DNA from: Otis tarda
Lineage: Eukaryota; Chordata; Aves; Otidiformes; Otididae
DNA length: 64,000 nt
Reading direction: 5' to 3'
Assembly: GCA_026413225.1 (NCBI GenBank)
Contig: CM048554.1
Location: 74,330,463 to 74,394,462 of the forward strand
The translations under genes were made by a program, and so were the position numbers. Shown in pieces: positions 1 to 12,110 of this stretch. How positions within the stretch are numbered: the stretch's first letter is position 1; every line of letters begins with the position of its first letter. The notes under the pieces were generated by a model, which ran no database searches, was not told the origin of the DNA, and saw nothing but the letters and a program-made list of their open reading frames with translations.

Positions 1-3000
1 AGAGGGAAATTCCTTCGTGATCTTTTTGTCAATCATACATCCTGGATCATTAGATTTTTATTGCCCTTATTTCAGCATGAATAACCACTAATGTTATTAC
101 TGGCAATAAAATTAGTCCACACTTAAAAAAATCAACTATTGCAGTTAACTCTGACCAAATGGTGTCTACAGTCTAATATCTCTTTTTATTACTCTACCTT
201 TATCTCATATAAAAAAAGCAATACACTTCTGTAATATAAAAAATGACAGGTAGGAAAAAGTCACTTAAAGAAAATTTGTTTTTATCAGATGTTGTATAGT
301 CAATGTGACCTCAAATATTGTGTGCAGTAGATTCAGACAAAAAAAAAAAACATTTAATCAAACACAATTTCTTTTTGTCTGTATTCTGGCGTAGCTAAAA
401 AGAGAGCTGAGTCAGCTTTTAACATCATTCATAATTATCATACATTAATCCTTTTGAGTTAAGATTTTTAGATGATCCATTGCTCTAAGTACCACACAGC
501 AGAAAAAAATATGGGGAAGGTAACAAGCTCCAAGGCCAAAATAAAGATTGAAATTGCTCTGAAGATGCTCTTTTTATTTCTCACACAAACAGAAACTCCT
601 GCTGTAAAAAGATACATAATCTGTAAATACCATACACTGCAATTGATATTCTGTAATGATGGAGGTCTTTTTTGTGGTTGCTATTCCTGCTAGAAAAGTG
701 CTAATTTGTCTTCCCACATCTGATACAAAAGCCAGGCACTACTATTTCTAATTTAGCTACACTTCCAGAGGGAAAAGATTCCATCCATTAATTCTACTGC
801 ACCAATATGCTATGTATATAATATCCATATCTAAGATACAATAATCAATGTAGGAAACCAAGTTAATACATTCAAAGTGTCTTCAGTGCATTCAGGAATT
901 AACTGAACTACTGAAAAGATATTGTATTATGGAAAGGGCCATATAATGCATGGTACTGTGTACTTATCTTGTGCAGTTAAGTAAAGGCGAGCCTAGTCAA
1001 ATCAACAATTCAAGAAAAAGAAAACTTGAAAAAATTTAATGTCAGCTCACAACAAGGTTTCATTATTATTTTTTTAGCCCTTTTTCTTCTCCCTCTCCTA
1101 AGTAGCGTAGGCTGGTTTTCAATGAAAAGGAAAGATAATCCAAAAACAGTACTTATAAAATCACATACATAAATTAAGGGTGTCAGCATTTCCAAAACAG
1201 GATTATTTGTTAACCTGCCAAGAAAATATTCAATAATGTTAATGATCTTATTTTCTTTTTCTCCTACTGCTAGAACTACCTATTAATTTGTCTTTCAAAT
1301 ATTATTCCCAAACAATATTTAATTTCCAATTATTTTCTTGTTTAGCCTAAAAATTAACCTAAAAATTACCTATGCAACTAAAACATCATGCTTCAAGTCA
1401 GGTCTGAATCTAATTTGTTGTTTTTTGGTGTTTTTTTTTTCCACAAATACTAATCAGGAAACTTCTTGCAAGAAAAATTACATACTTGCACTTTAAGGTG
1501 CCATAATGTGTTTTAATCGTTACTTACCACCTGGAAAAAAAAAATAATTAATGACAGAATTTGGAATTTGTGTGAATGAAGTTGAGGAAAAGGATGTTAC
1601 TGTATCAGACAAAATGGACACAAGTCTTTAATAGTATTCTATCAATATGTTGATAGATCAATCTATCAAATCATTTTACAGACTAATCCTGTTTTGCATC
1701 TTTTGCAAATAAATTTTCTTATGTCTTTAGACATATTTAGAACTCTTGTTTGGTACACCTCTGTCAGCAGTATTTTGTGTTGGCAAGGTGGCAGAAGGAT
1801 GTGACAGGTGATGATGTGAATAAGAAAGGCAAAAGGAAGAACTTTTAAAAAACAAATTGCCTTTCCTCACACCTTTTATTTAAAATTACTTGGGATATGA
1901 ATCTAAACCCACTCCTCATACGTATTTCCAGTTCCAAAATAATTAAGAAATCCTGCACAAGTGGGAATATTTGATTTTCAGTCACTTATTCACCATTCAA
2001 TTTTAATAGGTTGAATGAAATAAAATCCTTTGTCCAGCGTAACTGCTTTGTGGAAGTTGATTCTGCAGACTCCAGCATCCCCACCCTGCCCATCAACAGT
2101 GCATTTCATAGTCCATTTTCTTTTCTTCTACAATTCTACAGCAACAGGTATGGCCTAACTCTGACAGGACATGAGGGGATATGAAGTTTGCCAACAAACT
2201 TCTGGAAGGCTAAAAGGTAATGAAGAGGACATGGAAAGTGAAAATCATTGTGTTGATTTAATATTGAAGAGTAATATGTAATCAGAACATGCTGTTCAAA
2301 TACAGCATCAGGGCAAGCTATTTAACATTCTTTGCAAAGGTTCTGGGGAGGCAAACTTTTCTTCAGAATAAAAATATGATAATCAGCTATTCTCTTTGCT
2401 AGGTTTCTTTTGCTTTAAAAAAAAAAACCAACCAGGAGAGTTTAGTCAGAGCAGATCTTACATATGATTTACAGAAGCTGAAGAACTCAATGCAAGTTGC
2501 ACTGAACTGGATTCTTCAATCTGTCAACGCCACTACCAGTGACTATGCAGTACTCCCTCTCTTCTCGGTGCAGTGGACTATGATATTTTATTTCATACAT
2601 CATTTCATATTCTGAAACGTATAATTCTACATCATACATTCAGCAAATTGCCCTGCACAGCACTGAACATGTGGTCTGATCTTGTAAGATTGCCCAGCAA
2701 GGTAAATAAAAAAGAACAATTTGGGAAAAACTAGGTAGTCTCACTTCATTGTCCTGCTCATAACAGGAAAAAGAGGTTTACAATCTACTACCCTTTTGTT
2801 CTGATCTCTGAACACTTACTTTTATGCTCAGTGGTCCCCAAAGTTCAGTGAAGCAGTGGTGCTTGTGCTAATTTCATTTGATTCCTTCTGCAAGATTACC
2901 TTAGCACATCTGGTAAAAATTAGATAAACAGATTAGTTCCAGTTCTGCTTTCAGTTAATTTCTTGAAGCCTCTGCCCTCTCTTGTCTATTGCAGAGGAAA

Positions 3001-4007
3001 GGTATAAATTTCTGATAGGAATAGAGGTTCTCATTACTGGCCCCAGTTATGGATTGCGCAGCCAGTGCCAAGTCTAATCAGATTTCAAGAGCTCCAGGTC
3101 CATAATTTGTGACAATGGTAGTGCTGCTGCTGCTGCACCTCAGCTGAGAGCACTGCTTGTCCAATAAAGTCAGGCTCTCTAATCCACAGAAATATGTCAC
3201 ACACTTGTAGCTTTAATTAAATTGTAATCAGCCTAACCCCAGCTACATTTCAACTGTATTATGCTATATAAAATTATTTGGTAGTCTATAAAGCAGGCAA
3301 AAGACTCCTTAAGATGCTCAGGCATTAATATCTTCCTGGGTTTTAACTATTTAATGCTGTCTTTTTTCCCCGTTACTATAAGACATCTGATAGCTGCAGT
3401 AGGGCTGCTTTAGGATAGCAGATAGAAACGCAAACACGCTATTTTCTTTGATGCCTTGCAGCTGGCAGGCTGCACTCGGTAGGAGCGGGCAGGCGTTACT
3501 ATCGCTGTGTCTAATGGATGACAGAAACCATGAAGCAGTGAGTAGCTGTGGCCAGGGCTGCCACCTGCACAGTACTGCTGTTTCACACTTCTAAGGCTGT
3601 GCCACACTCAACTTCACGTAAGGACAGGACACCACTGCTTTTTGGCAATTGAGAAAAACAAATATCAAGAGCACTAAGGAAAGCTTTAAATATCCAGCTG
3701 TCTTGGAAATCAGGTGGTTTAGAATAAGGAAGCAACACCAGTCATGGGTGAAGGTGATATCTCGAGCAAGGCCTTTTGTCACTCCCTTTGCTGCAGACCG
3801 GAAGGTGGGAGCAGTCAGAAGTTCCTGCTGCACGTAGAGGGCAACCTGTCTTTCAGGAGAGATGGCTCCCGCAGAGTACTGCAGGCAGCACTTTCTGCCC
3901 CAATAACTTTTAAGTTTCACTTAAATCCGTCATCCTTGTCTCTTAGGACTTCAGCTGACTGAAGTCAGATTCACCTTCTGTTTATGACATTCAACTACTA
4001 GGCTAAA
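1..4007. other. Unique AT-rich non-coding stretch
   Basis: No recognisable gene or interspersed repeat is seen. It holds short A and T runs (for example near 340 and 1432) and a small (CTG)n-like run near 3121-3136. Overlapping short open frames on both strands at 3410-3960 resemble no family I know and have no supporting structure, so they are treated as chance. Confidence 0.6.
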
Positions 4008-4038
4008 TACACACACACACACACACACATATATATAA
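4008..4038. repeat. (AC)n followed by (AT)n microsatellite
   Basis: About eleven AC units run directly into a short AT run. It is a compound dinucleotide microsatellite, probably length-polymorphic. No function is inferred. Confidence 0.95.
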
Positions 4039-5051
4039 CAGTTATGTCCAATTTCCTGAAATTTAAGATGCAGTTTCTGAGGATATGTATACCAAACATG
4101 AGGATGTACTAGGTCTCACAGTTGCTCTCCTCGATTTTCACTTAATTAAGAAAGCTTTCTTTATCATTTCAGCTATGAACTATCTGTTGCCAAAACAGCA
4201 GTGTCCTGCCTGTATTTGCATAGAGCCTGAAATCAAAAGAGTTCTGCTCAGCTTCTGCAGATGCCACTCATGCTGCACCCTGAGAATGTATAGCTGCATC
4301 CTGAGAATGCATAGCCAGAACAGAATACAGCCATTTAACTAATTCCTTTTTTTACAAAGAACAAAGATTTTATACTTTCTATGTTACAGCTCAGACTTTA
4401 GTTCTCTTAAAATGTACCATGCCATTTAATCAGATATTGACTGGAAAGCATCCCGCCTACAGCTATTTGAAACATTTTGAAACTGAGCTATTTTATAGCT
4501 GCAAACTGTGGATAGTGAATGAACTTTGACTGAAGGAATGACCTCCATTACAAGAACTTTTCTGGACTTTTTACCTCTCTCTGATAATTTCTGTTCCTGT
4601 GTTAAAGCTGATCATGATATTGCCATCTGAAGGTCATATGGCTGTGTCTGAGCTAAATAAATAGCACATTTTCTGCCTTAGCATAAACATCTCATCCCTG
4701 CTGAGATGAATGTTGTAGTGTCTGTGCGGGGTGTGCTGTGGCTCAGCTGATCCGCCTGCTTTCCAGGGCAGGAAATGAGAGCAAGGAGAAAGAAAGAAAC
4801 ATAATCATTTATTCACCTCCTCATAAGTTTTTTGTCTCAAAATAAATAGTGACATTTGACCTTTCTCGGAGACAACATGGAAATGAAGACACATGACGAT
4901 CTTTCTTGTGCCTTCCCCATGAGGAGACCACAGCCGCTTCTCACAATGTGCTTTGACTCCCTTTTCCCTAGATAAAAAGCCAGCCATAAAAGTAATAAAC
5001 CTTTCATTCCAGCTTGTGGAGTAGTTAACCCAAATGTCTAGATAATTAGGG
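4039..5051. other. Non-coding stretch, nothing recognised
   Basis: Unique sequence of ordinary AT-rich composition. The only open frames are short and unlike known proteins. Confidence 0.55.
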
Positions 5052-5101
5052 TCTTTTTCTTTTCTTTTCTTTTCTTTTCTTTTCTTTCTTCTTCTTCTTT
5101 T
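5052..5101. repeat. (TTTTC)n / (CTT)n polypyrimidine tract
   Basis: Roughly seven TTTTC units are followed by CTT units, giving about 50 bases of pure pyrimidine on the + strand. The open frame on the minus strand here, rich in Lys, Glu and Arg, is only the translation of this tract. The CpG-rich patch at 5130-5305 follows shortly after. Confidence 0.95.
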
Positions 5102-5129
5102 TGGGCCAGGCAAGATTTTATAAGCCTTT

Positions 5130-5305
5130 TACAGGAGGGAGCGTGGAAACCGCTGTGGGAAATGGCTCCTCTCCTCTGAGCGCGTGCGAAGGCACCGACG
5201 GGGAGGGAGGAGCCTCCCTGGCTGGCGCACTCATCGGGGGGGGCTGTGCCTGCACCCGAGGCACACATCGTCAGACTGAGTGAGGCTCTGGCAAGGCAGC
5301 AACGA
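5130..5305. promoter_or_regulatory. Small GC/CpG-rich patch, possible regulatory element
   Basis: The block is clearly richer in G+C than its flanks and holds about ten CpG dinucleotides in under 180 bases, including a CGCG and a CGACGG. A GGGAGG/CCTCCC dyad with a 2-base centre lies at 5205-5218, and a G8 run lies near 5235. A TATA-like TTTATAAG lies about 15 bases upstream. No first exon can be recognised on either strand. It could be a minor unmethylated CpG island, an alternative or lncRNA promoter, or chance. Calling it regulatory is an inference from composition only. Confidence 0.3.
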
Positions 5306-8300
5306 ATCCAGCTCCAGAGATGAGGGAGGGCTCTGCTTGCAAAACTGTGAAAGCAAAGCATTGGATTTTGGGAGTATAATATTAGGCCCGCAGCTAGTGC
5401 TTTAGATATCACGTATAGTGTGCAGTCTTTATGTGACTGTGCAGCGGCATTTGTTCTTCCTGGATCCTTTCCAGCTGAGATTTCTATCAGATCTCAAAAA
5501 AAGACCAGAGAGGTATAGCCATTTGCAGGCAACCGCTCAGCTGTATCACAGGCTGTATCTTGTTGAAAAGCAGGGGAAATCTGTGTTAGACTGTACCAGT
5601 TCAGCCTGCTGACAGCTGAGGAAAGGACCCTTCCATTTTACAAAGAGACTGCTAATTAAAGCAAAGCAGTAAGAGAGCAAAGGGATGTATTCTGAGTGCC
5701 ACTGTACTGGAGATGTTATGATTTGAAATACGCAAGCTCTCTAGGAGCAAAAAAAAAAACCCTAGAAAACTGACAGAGTATAATCTGAGGGGAAAAAAAA
5801 ATCTGCTTTGGTAGATAAGACTCAGAGAATGTTTTCTAAGGTAGAAAAGATAAGATTTTAAGATAAACAGCTCTGGTCCCTGCTTTCTGTACCAGTTCAG
5901 CCTGTTTGATGCCATGCTGTCTCCCTCAGCTCTAGGTTCTCAGCATAGCGTTGTGGGGGAGTCTGCAATTTGATATGCTGACCACTGACAAATATATGGT
6001 GTTGTTTTGTTTGTGTTTGCTGCCTTGTTTGCTTCATAAGCCATTGATGTAAATCTGATAATTCTGCAGTTACGGGGAAAATAATGTTAACACAAAACAC
6101 AGATTTGCCAGTACAAGCTGAAACTGCTGGAGAACGTCTTGCATTTACTGAGTATAGATATCAACAAATCATACTGTATTGGCATCCTTTTTCCCAGCAC
6201 ATACTATTGGGGCAGCTGTGTGACATCTGTAATTCCAATTCAGTGTAGATCCACCAGAGAAAGGTTTGACCAGTTGTGTACATATTAATTCAAAGAATGG
6301 CTTTCCCTAAAACTGTCTATGGAAACTATTTTAATCACCCTATCAAGTTAATACTACTGGCAATTCATTTAAAGAAAGGAAATACCGTGTACAAAATATA
6401 TTGAGTGAAATTTTCTGGCTTGTGTTTTTCAGGAAGTAAATTCTGGCCTTTAAAGTCTGTGACTCCATGAAGATGGAATGATTCTCCTTCATGACAGCAC
6501 ACATGTGTTCTTAAAATCATCACAAATGCCTGGCTTTTATATTTACAATTTCCTGAGAACTTTTTGTTCAGTAGTGGAATCTCTGCAGATAAGGTTAAAG
6601 TGAATACAACTTGATTCTACTTTAGGGCTTATCAGATAGTCTTTTAAGGATCTTTCTGCTTCTCATCATGCACAGCTTCCACTCACGGGATGTCGCAGGC
6701 TTCACAACCGGCTTTGGAATTTTTAAAGGAAAGATAAAATAAGCAAACAACAGCAACAACAAATCCCAGCATTTCTTCCTTAATGAAATATTACCCATAA
6801 ATCTAAACCTGTGGTACTTCTGACTCCACAGTTCAGCAGAGAGCTGAACTTCTGGACTATTTTTATTTTTGAGATAAAGGTTCTGACCCCTTGAGGTTCT
6901 GGGATTTTCAAGGGATGTGAAGTTTTACCACACTCTATAGAAGCTGAGGGTGGTTGATGACTTTCAGAAAGTATTTTGCAGTTTGAAATGTTGAGCTTAA
7001 AGAAAAAAAAAGCAAAAAATGTGGCTGAAGAGCTGAAGACAAGATGGTAGAATGGGTTTCTTACATGATGAGTTTCATTTGGAAGTTTGAGATATCTTTG
7101 GCTTGGTTACCTTTATAAACTTTCTGTCATATATGTGTCTGGTCTCTCAGTTATCTACTAAACTACAACATTCTTGCTACGTTTCTTATTTGAATTAACA
7201 TCCTCTCCTGCCCAATATTAAAAACTTCAAATAGGGTAAGAAATCACTTTCACTTGTTTTGCAGAGGTATGGTTTTCATCAGTAGACATTGGATCATTCA
7301 GTCCAACAGCCTTCTTGGAGAACTCTTCAAGACAGAAACTCAGGTTCAGATGCCTCTTGGAAATTGTGACAGCTGCCACAAAACAAAACAGCATAATCTA
7401 TCCTGAGGGCAAGGTAAGATAATAACTGACTGTCACTGAGGGGCATATCAGTTCTTCATATGTGACCACCATAGAGGAAAATAAAGGTATCCTTTAACAT
7501 AAATCTTAGAAAACTGAAATGGCAGCAGTAACACACAGTGCAGAGTTACTCAGTGACTGGCCTTTCCACTGATTCTGCACAAACCTGAGCGCTGCCATAT
7601 ACTCACGACAGCTAGGTCACTGGAAATGGCTTCAACCTTTGGGATGCGTAGACGTCTCTAATAAAAAATTTACCACAGCCTTAAGCACTGAAGCACTATG
7701 TGGCACTCTGCCATTTTATTTTGGTTGTGAATTTCTTCCATGCTGCTGCTAGCTAGACATTTTTCTGGAGAGAATAGCAAGTTTGTTATTGCACATTTCA
7801 TTCCTGAACAGGATGTCATGTGTTCCAGCAATTTTGCTCAGACCATTCGTTGTTCTTCTTTCCTACACAAATGAAAGCAGGGATTTTCACCCATTATAAG
7901 AAATGTTCAAGGCAGTCCCTCGGTGGCATGCAGCTCTCAACCTCCTCTTCTGTCCTGTTGCAATAAGAAAGAAATGTCAGGATAGATGGCAGAAAGCTGC
8001 GGAGAGGCAGATTAGGTTTTACTACGCTATTGCAAACTACTGGAGAACAAGCTGAATCTCTGTTCCATCTATTCAGCTATCTGAAGAATGCACGTCTTGC
8101 CAAACCAACTGCATAAAGCTAATCAGCTCTGAAACCAGGCAGTAAACTATTTGAAGCTTCAAATATATTAATGAGATTATGATCAGGGAGAGCATCTATT
8201 TTGCTGAAGTCCCCTTTTCCTGTCTATGCTCCATTAATATTCTATGCTCTTCCCTTCCAAAATCCTTTCGTTTTCTTGAAAATGTCCAACCTGGGATAAA

Positions 8301-9576
8301 TCCATTAAAACAAAAATCTTGATTGTGAATTTCATCATTTTTATGGCCAGATCAGTGCTTGTTCATGGAAATGCTGAAATTTCACTCTGGAATAAAGACC
8401 TGAATTCTGGTAAGTATAACATTTTTGCCTGTTAGCATTGACAAGGCTGAACTTGACAGTCTTACAGATATCAAACTCAACACGTGAGCATATTCTGGCT
8501 TGTATGGAGGTGAAAGACTGAATCCTTGCAAGCTAAATTTCCTGTTTACCTGTGAGAAGAGGGAAGGGAAGGGGTGGAAAGGGAAGATTTGTTCACGTTT
8601 ATGTGACATAGCACTTGCCCCAGCACCCATGCAGTGCTGTTTTGACCCTGGAACAGTGTGGATAATCAAAGGACTAGGATCCTGAAATGAAACAGAGAGA
8701 GAAAATGACAGTGCAGACAGCACCAGACTTGGCCAAAGATGCTTGTTGAATCTGCCTCTGCTGGCTGGTCATCTAAAATGAATGTGACAACTAATGAATG
8801 TGAATTATAAGGCATAATTGGGGTTTGAGTGCTTCCAGAGTCCTTGATGGGAGGCTATGTGTCTGAGGCTCATGGGAAGGAAGGTGACCCGGGTTGCTGC
8901 TATGTTAGAGATGCCACCCAGTACACTGGGTTTTGGCTGCTTTTGCAGTTGTTTCTGCTGTCTGACCTCTCTCCTTCCCTCTTATATAAATGTGAGTGTG
9001 CTGTAGATAACAGCATCTGCATATTAACAGGTAAAATCTAACAAGAAGCACAAATTCTTACCATGTCAGAGGGTTGTGTTGTAATTTTGTGGTCAAAAGC
9101 CACAGGCATCTATACCAGAGTGAAGCTAAATTAGAAATGCATGTGATGTTTTTAAATACTCTTTTTCCCTTGATCTTGTTTGTCACATCTCACCATACCT
9201 AAATACAACTTTGTTTTTTCACCTTTTCCACAGAATCTTGTTTATTAAAGGATGAAGTGAAACGTTTTTAAGAACAGAAGAACTTAAGAAATCTCTACTG
9301 GTGCTGATCTGCATGTCTCTAGCACAATACTCTCTCTCCAGCAGTGACAATAGGAGCTGCCGTTCGGAAGACCATGGGAGCCTGGTTGCTTCCTGCAGTC
9401 CGCTGCCTGATGCTCCTTCAGCATCCATGTTTGCTGTGTTAAGGGCCATATGCACCTGCCTCATCCTTTTAATATCCATGCTTGAAGGCACCTGTTTGAA
9501 TGTGCTGGTCCTGCCTGCCTTCCCCAGCTATCTATGGCAGATCTTGCTCTCCAGAGCCTCACTGCCCGTAGTGGGA
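5306..9576. other. Unique non-coding stretch
   Basis: No recognisable gene, RNA or interspersed repeat. Short homopolymers occur near 5750-5800. Open frames such as those at 8382-8723 and 9219-9591 occur on both strands of the same DNA and match no family I know. Confidence 0.55.
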
Positions 9577-9870
9577 ATCACAGAATCATAGAATAGTTTG
9601 GGTTGGAAGGGACCTTTAAAGGTCATCTAGTCCAACCCTCCTCCAAGAAGCAGAGACATTTCCAATGCGATCAGAGCCTCATCCAACCTGGCCTTGAATG
9701 TTTCCAGGGATGGGGCATCCACCACTCTTTGGGCAACCTGTTCCTGTGTTCTATCACCCTCATTGTAAAAAAAAATTTCCTAATGCCTAGTCTGAATCTA
9801 CCTCCCTGTATTTTAAAACCATTACCTCTCACCCTCTTGCAACAGGCCCTGCTGAAGAGGTACTGCTCTT
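9577..9870 (-). mobile_element. CR1 retroposon, 3' fragment
   Basis: The + strand starts with a degenerate TCATAGAA-type repeat, then AGTTTGGGTTGGAAGGGACC and CATCTAGTCCAACC, which is the reverse complement of an avian CR1 3' end. The element therefore lies on the minus strand and its 3' end is on the left. Upstream on the minus strand, residues of the reverse transcriptase C-terminus are readable, including FSRACCKR, GNGFKI and RKFFFTMR, with a frameshift before the usual end. The 5' limit is uncertain (about 9870, where the match fades). This is a dead, 5'-truncated copy of about 0.3 kb. Confidence 0.95.
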
Positions 9871-11699
9871 CTCTCAGCTCCCTTGTGCTGTGGGAACTCC
9901 TGCTAGGTTTTTTATCATGGGGCTCATCTACCATCTCCACAATTTAAAAACATTTGTCCTAGCTGTCTCTTCTCCAAACCTGAAAAATTGCAGTTTACTT
10001 TTGGAAAACAACAACAAAACCCAAACAAAAAGAAAAATCCAAACCCCAAACCCAGCCCAAGCTCCCTAACAAAAAAACAGAAACAAGGGTCTTTTATGCC
10101 TCTTCTAAGTGGCACTTATCTCACAGTGGTATTACAAATGTGCAATTTTCTTGATTTCATATAACAACTGCTGTTTTTCTCTTGTCTAAAAGAGACAATA
10201 TTCAGAGCTATTATTTTCAGTAAGATAATTAACTAAATAGTTATATCTGTAATTCAGCAGCAATTTTAATATCTTCTATAAATTTACAGTATCTCTTCGG
10301 GCATTCTCTTCATTTCATCCTAAAAAGTTAATAGTGTCATGTTACATGGGGAGAAATATGGTGCAATTATTGACAAAGACTTCATAAGAGAGGATGATAA
10401 CAATAATACCTGCGGGAAATTTCTGTTTCTCTAAGCACAGAGACATAAGACAATAAAATCAATATGATATTTATTGGAACAAAACAGAAGAATTTTTTAC
10501 AACAGAGTCTGATCCTCATCAGAGTTTTCTTCCCTTTGTTTAAGATGGAAGTATGCTTAGGGGAAAAGCTGGATAAGAGACTGGCTCTGGCCAAAATGTG
10601 TGTAAAAAAATATTTCTAATCAGCTACAGATTTTCTACTTCATTCCCTGGAGCTGAGTAGGGGATTATAGACTGAGCCTGTTCTGTCTTTATAGCTTCAT
10701 GAAGAAGAATCTTTCCCCTTAGTCTCAGCGTAGTTTTCCAACACAGAAATGTATGAGTTATGTATGGGAAGAGTGGAAGTACAAATGCATTTGCAGCTCT
10801 TAACAAATGTTACGGAGGGAGTTACCTCTTGGACTGATTCAGCATTTAATGTCTTCACAGTTAAGTAATCTTCAGAAAAGCTTGCGAAGGAGGGAGTTAA
10901 GTTTTGCAATAATCACTTTACAGATGGAGGAACTCAGGACATAGGCAATCAAGGAAATTAATGCAGAGTAAACTTGGCTGTGAATTACACTGTGCCCTAC
11001 TACTCGATAACTTCTGGACATCAGGCAAAAATTTTGAAGATACTTAGCTGCACAATTTGTTAGGAACCTCAGTATCACCTTAGCAAATGGCTTTTTCTGT
11101 TTTATAGACACTTTCCAAATTTAATTTCAGTAAGAACTAGGCAATCAGCTCTATTTAAAATTTTAACACAGCTTGCTTGTTCACTTTTGTACATAACACT
11201 GCTTTGTCTTCTGCATATTTAGCAATAAAATTCCTTCATGTCCAGTGTACAGCTTGTCAGAGAACTGAGAAATCTGTGACAGAGGCAGGAGTATATATGG
11301 AATTTAGTGTCTAGTTCATCCCTCATGCAATCACCTACTGAATGTATTGCATCTATGTTCACTTATATTAGTATTATTTATCACCAATTAAAAATACAAT
11401 AGGTGAATGAAAGTGTGATGAATATTTATGGCACATGATAAGTTATCTTTTAACTTGCTCTCTTGCAAAACAGTAGGGCAGTCATATTTCTCATTTAATT
11501 CAATGCGTTAGTCATTAATTGAACAGACCACTAAATAACAAGTCAGGAACAGTCATGGTTTCAATGTTAACTGCCTTTTCCAGAAAGTAAGCATATTCCT
11601 GTTCATTTTTCCTGTGTTTTGCATGTATAAAAGCTATTTTTCTTAACTACTGTTCAGTCGAAGGAGTCTTATTTTGCATTTTTCAGAAACACACTCCTT
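9871..11699. other. Non-coding stretch with an A/C-rich run
   Basis: Unique sequence. An A/C-rich, low-complexity run at about 10005-10085 has repeated CAAA and CCAAAC units; on the minus strand it reads as a meaningless Gly/Phe/Leu-rich frame. Nothing else is recognised. Confidence 0.55.
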
Positions 11700-12110
11700 T
11701 AAAAATCCTGTCCATTGGCCCATTTAGAACCATTTGAGGCAATGGATTATTTTCTGCTATAGATTAACGCTCGTGGTTGTTCCGCTTGGCGCCTTTTCAC
11801 AACAGCTACTCAAGACAGTAGCTAAATAGTTATTAACTATTCATGAGTTACTCATCTGACCTACTTCTAATTTTTATGTCTTGTATCAGGCACAGCTTCA
11901 ACAAGGAGAGGCAAGAGGCTGCAGCCTCAGTGCTAATTGCAGTGTCACTTGTAGCTGGTTTCAAGTTTTTATTTCAAGCTGGCTTTGCTATCGCACCTAA
12001 TTGAAAGAAGCATGTGTTAGGCCACATGTTTCAAAGATGGACATTAAATGCAGGAGAGCTCAAACCCCAGCCAAAATGATTAATTAACAGTTCAAAGGGA
12101 AACAGAAGAG
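11700..12110. promoter_or_regulatory. Candidate conserved regulatory block
   Basis: A run of sequence free of simple repeats contains several dyads and transcription-factor-like words. There is an HNF1-like palindrome (ATAGTT-ATT-AACTAT) at 11826-11840. A perfect 13-base palindrome with TGAGT and ACTCA halves lies at 11843-11855. A TAATTAAC homeodomain-type word near 12081 is followed by TTCAAAGG (TCF/LEF-like) at 12091-12098. Clusters like this are common in developmental enhancers, but the motifs are short and no conservation data are available here. Confidence 0.25.

Noticed and set aside
2831..2853. CAGTGGTCCCCAAAG, resembling the terminal inverted repeat of hAT/Charlie DNA transposons
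   Set aside because: No matching inverted end or 8-base target duplication could be found within a plausible distance.
4805..5113. Minus-strand frame rich in Lys/Arg/Glu, looking like a nuclear-localisation region
   Set aside because: The basic run is the translation of the (TTTTC)n microsatellite.
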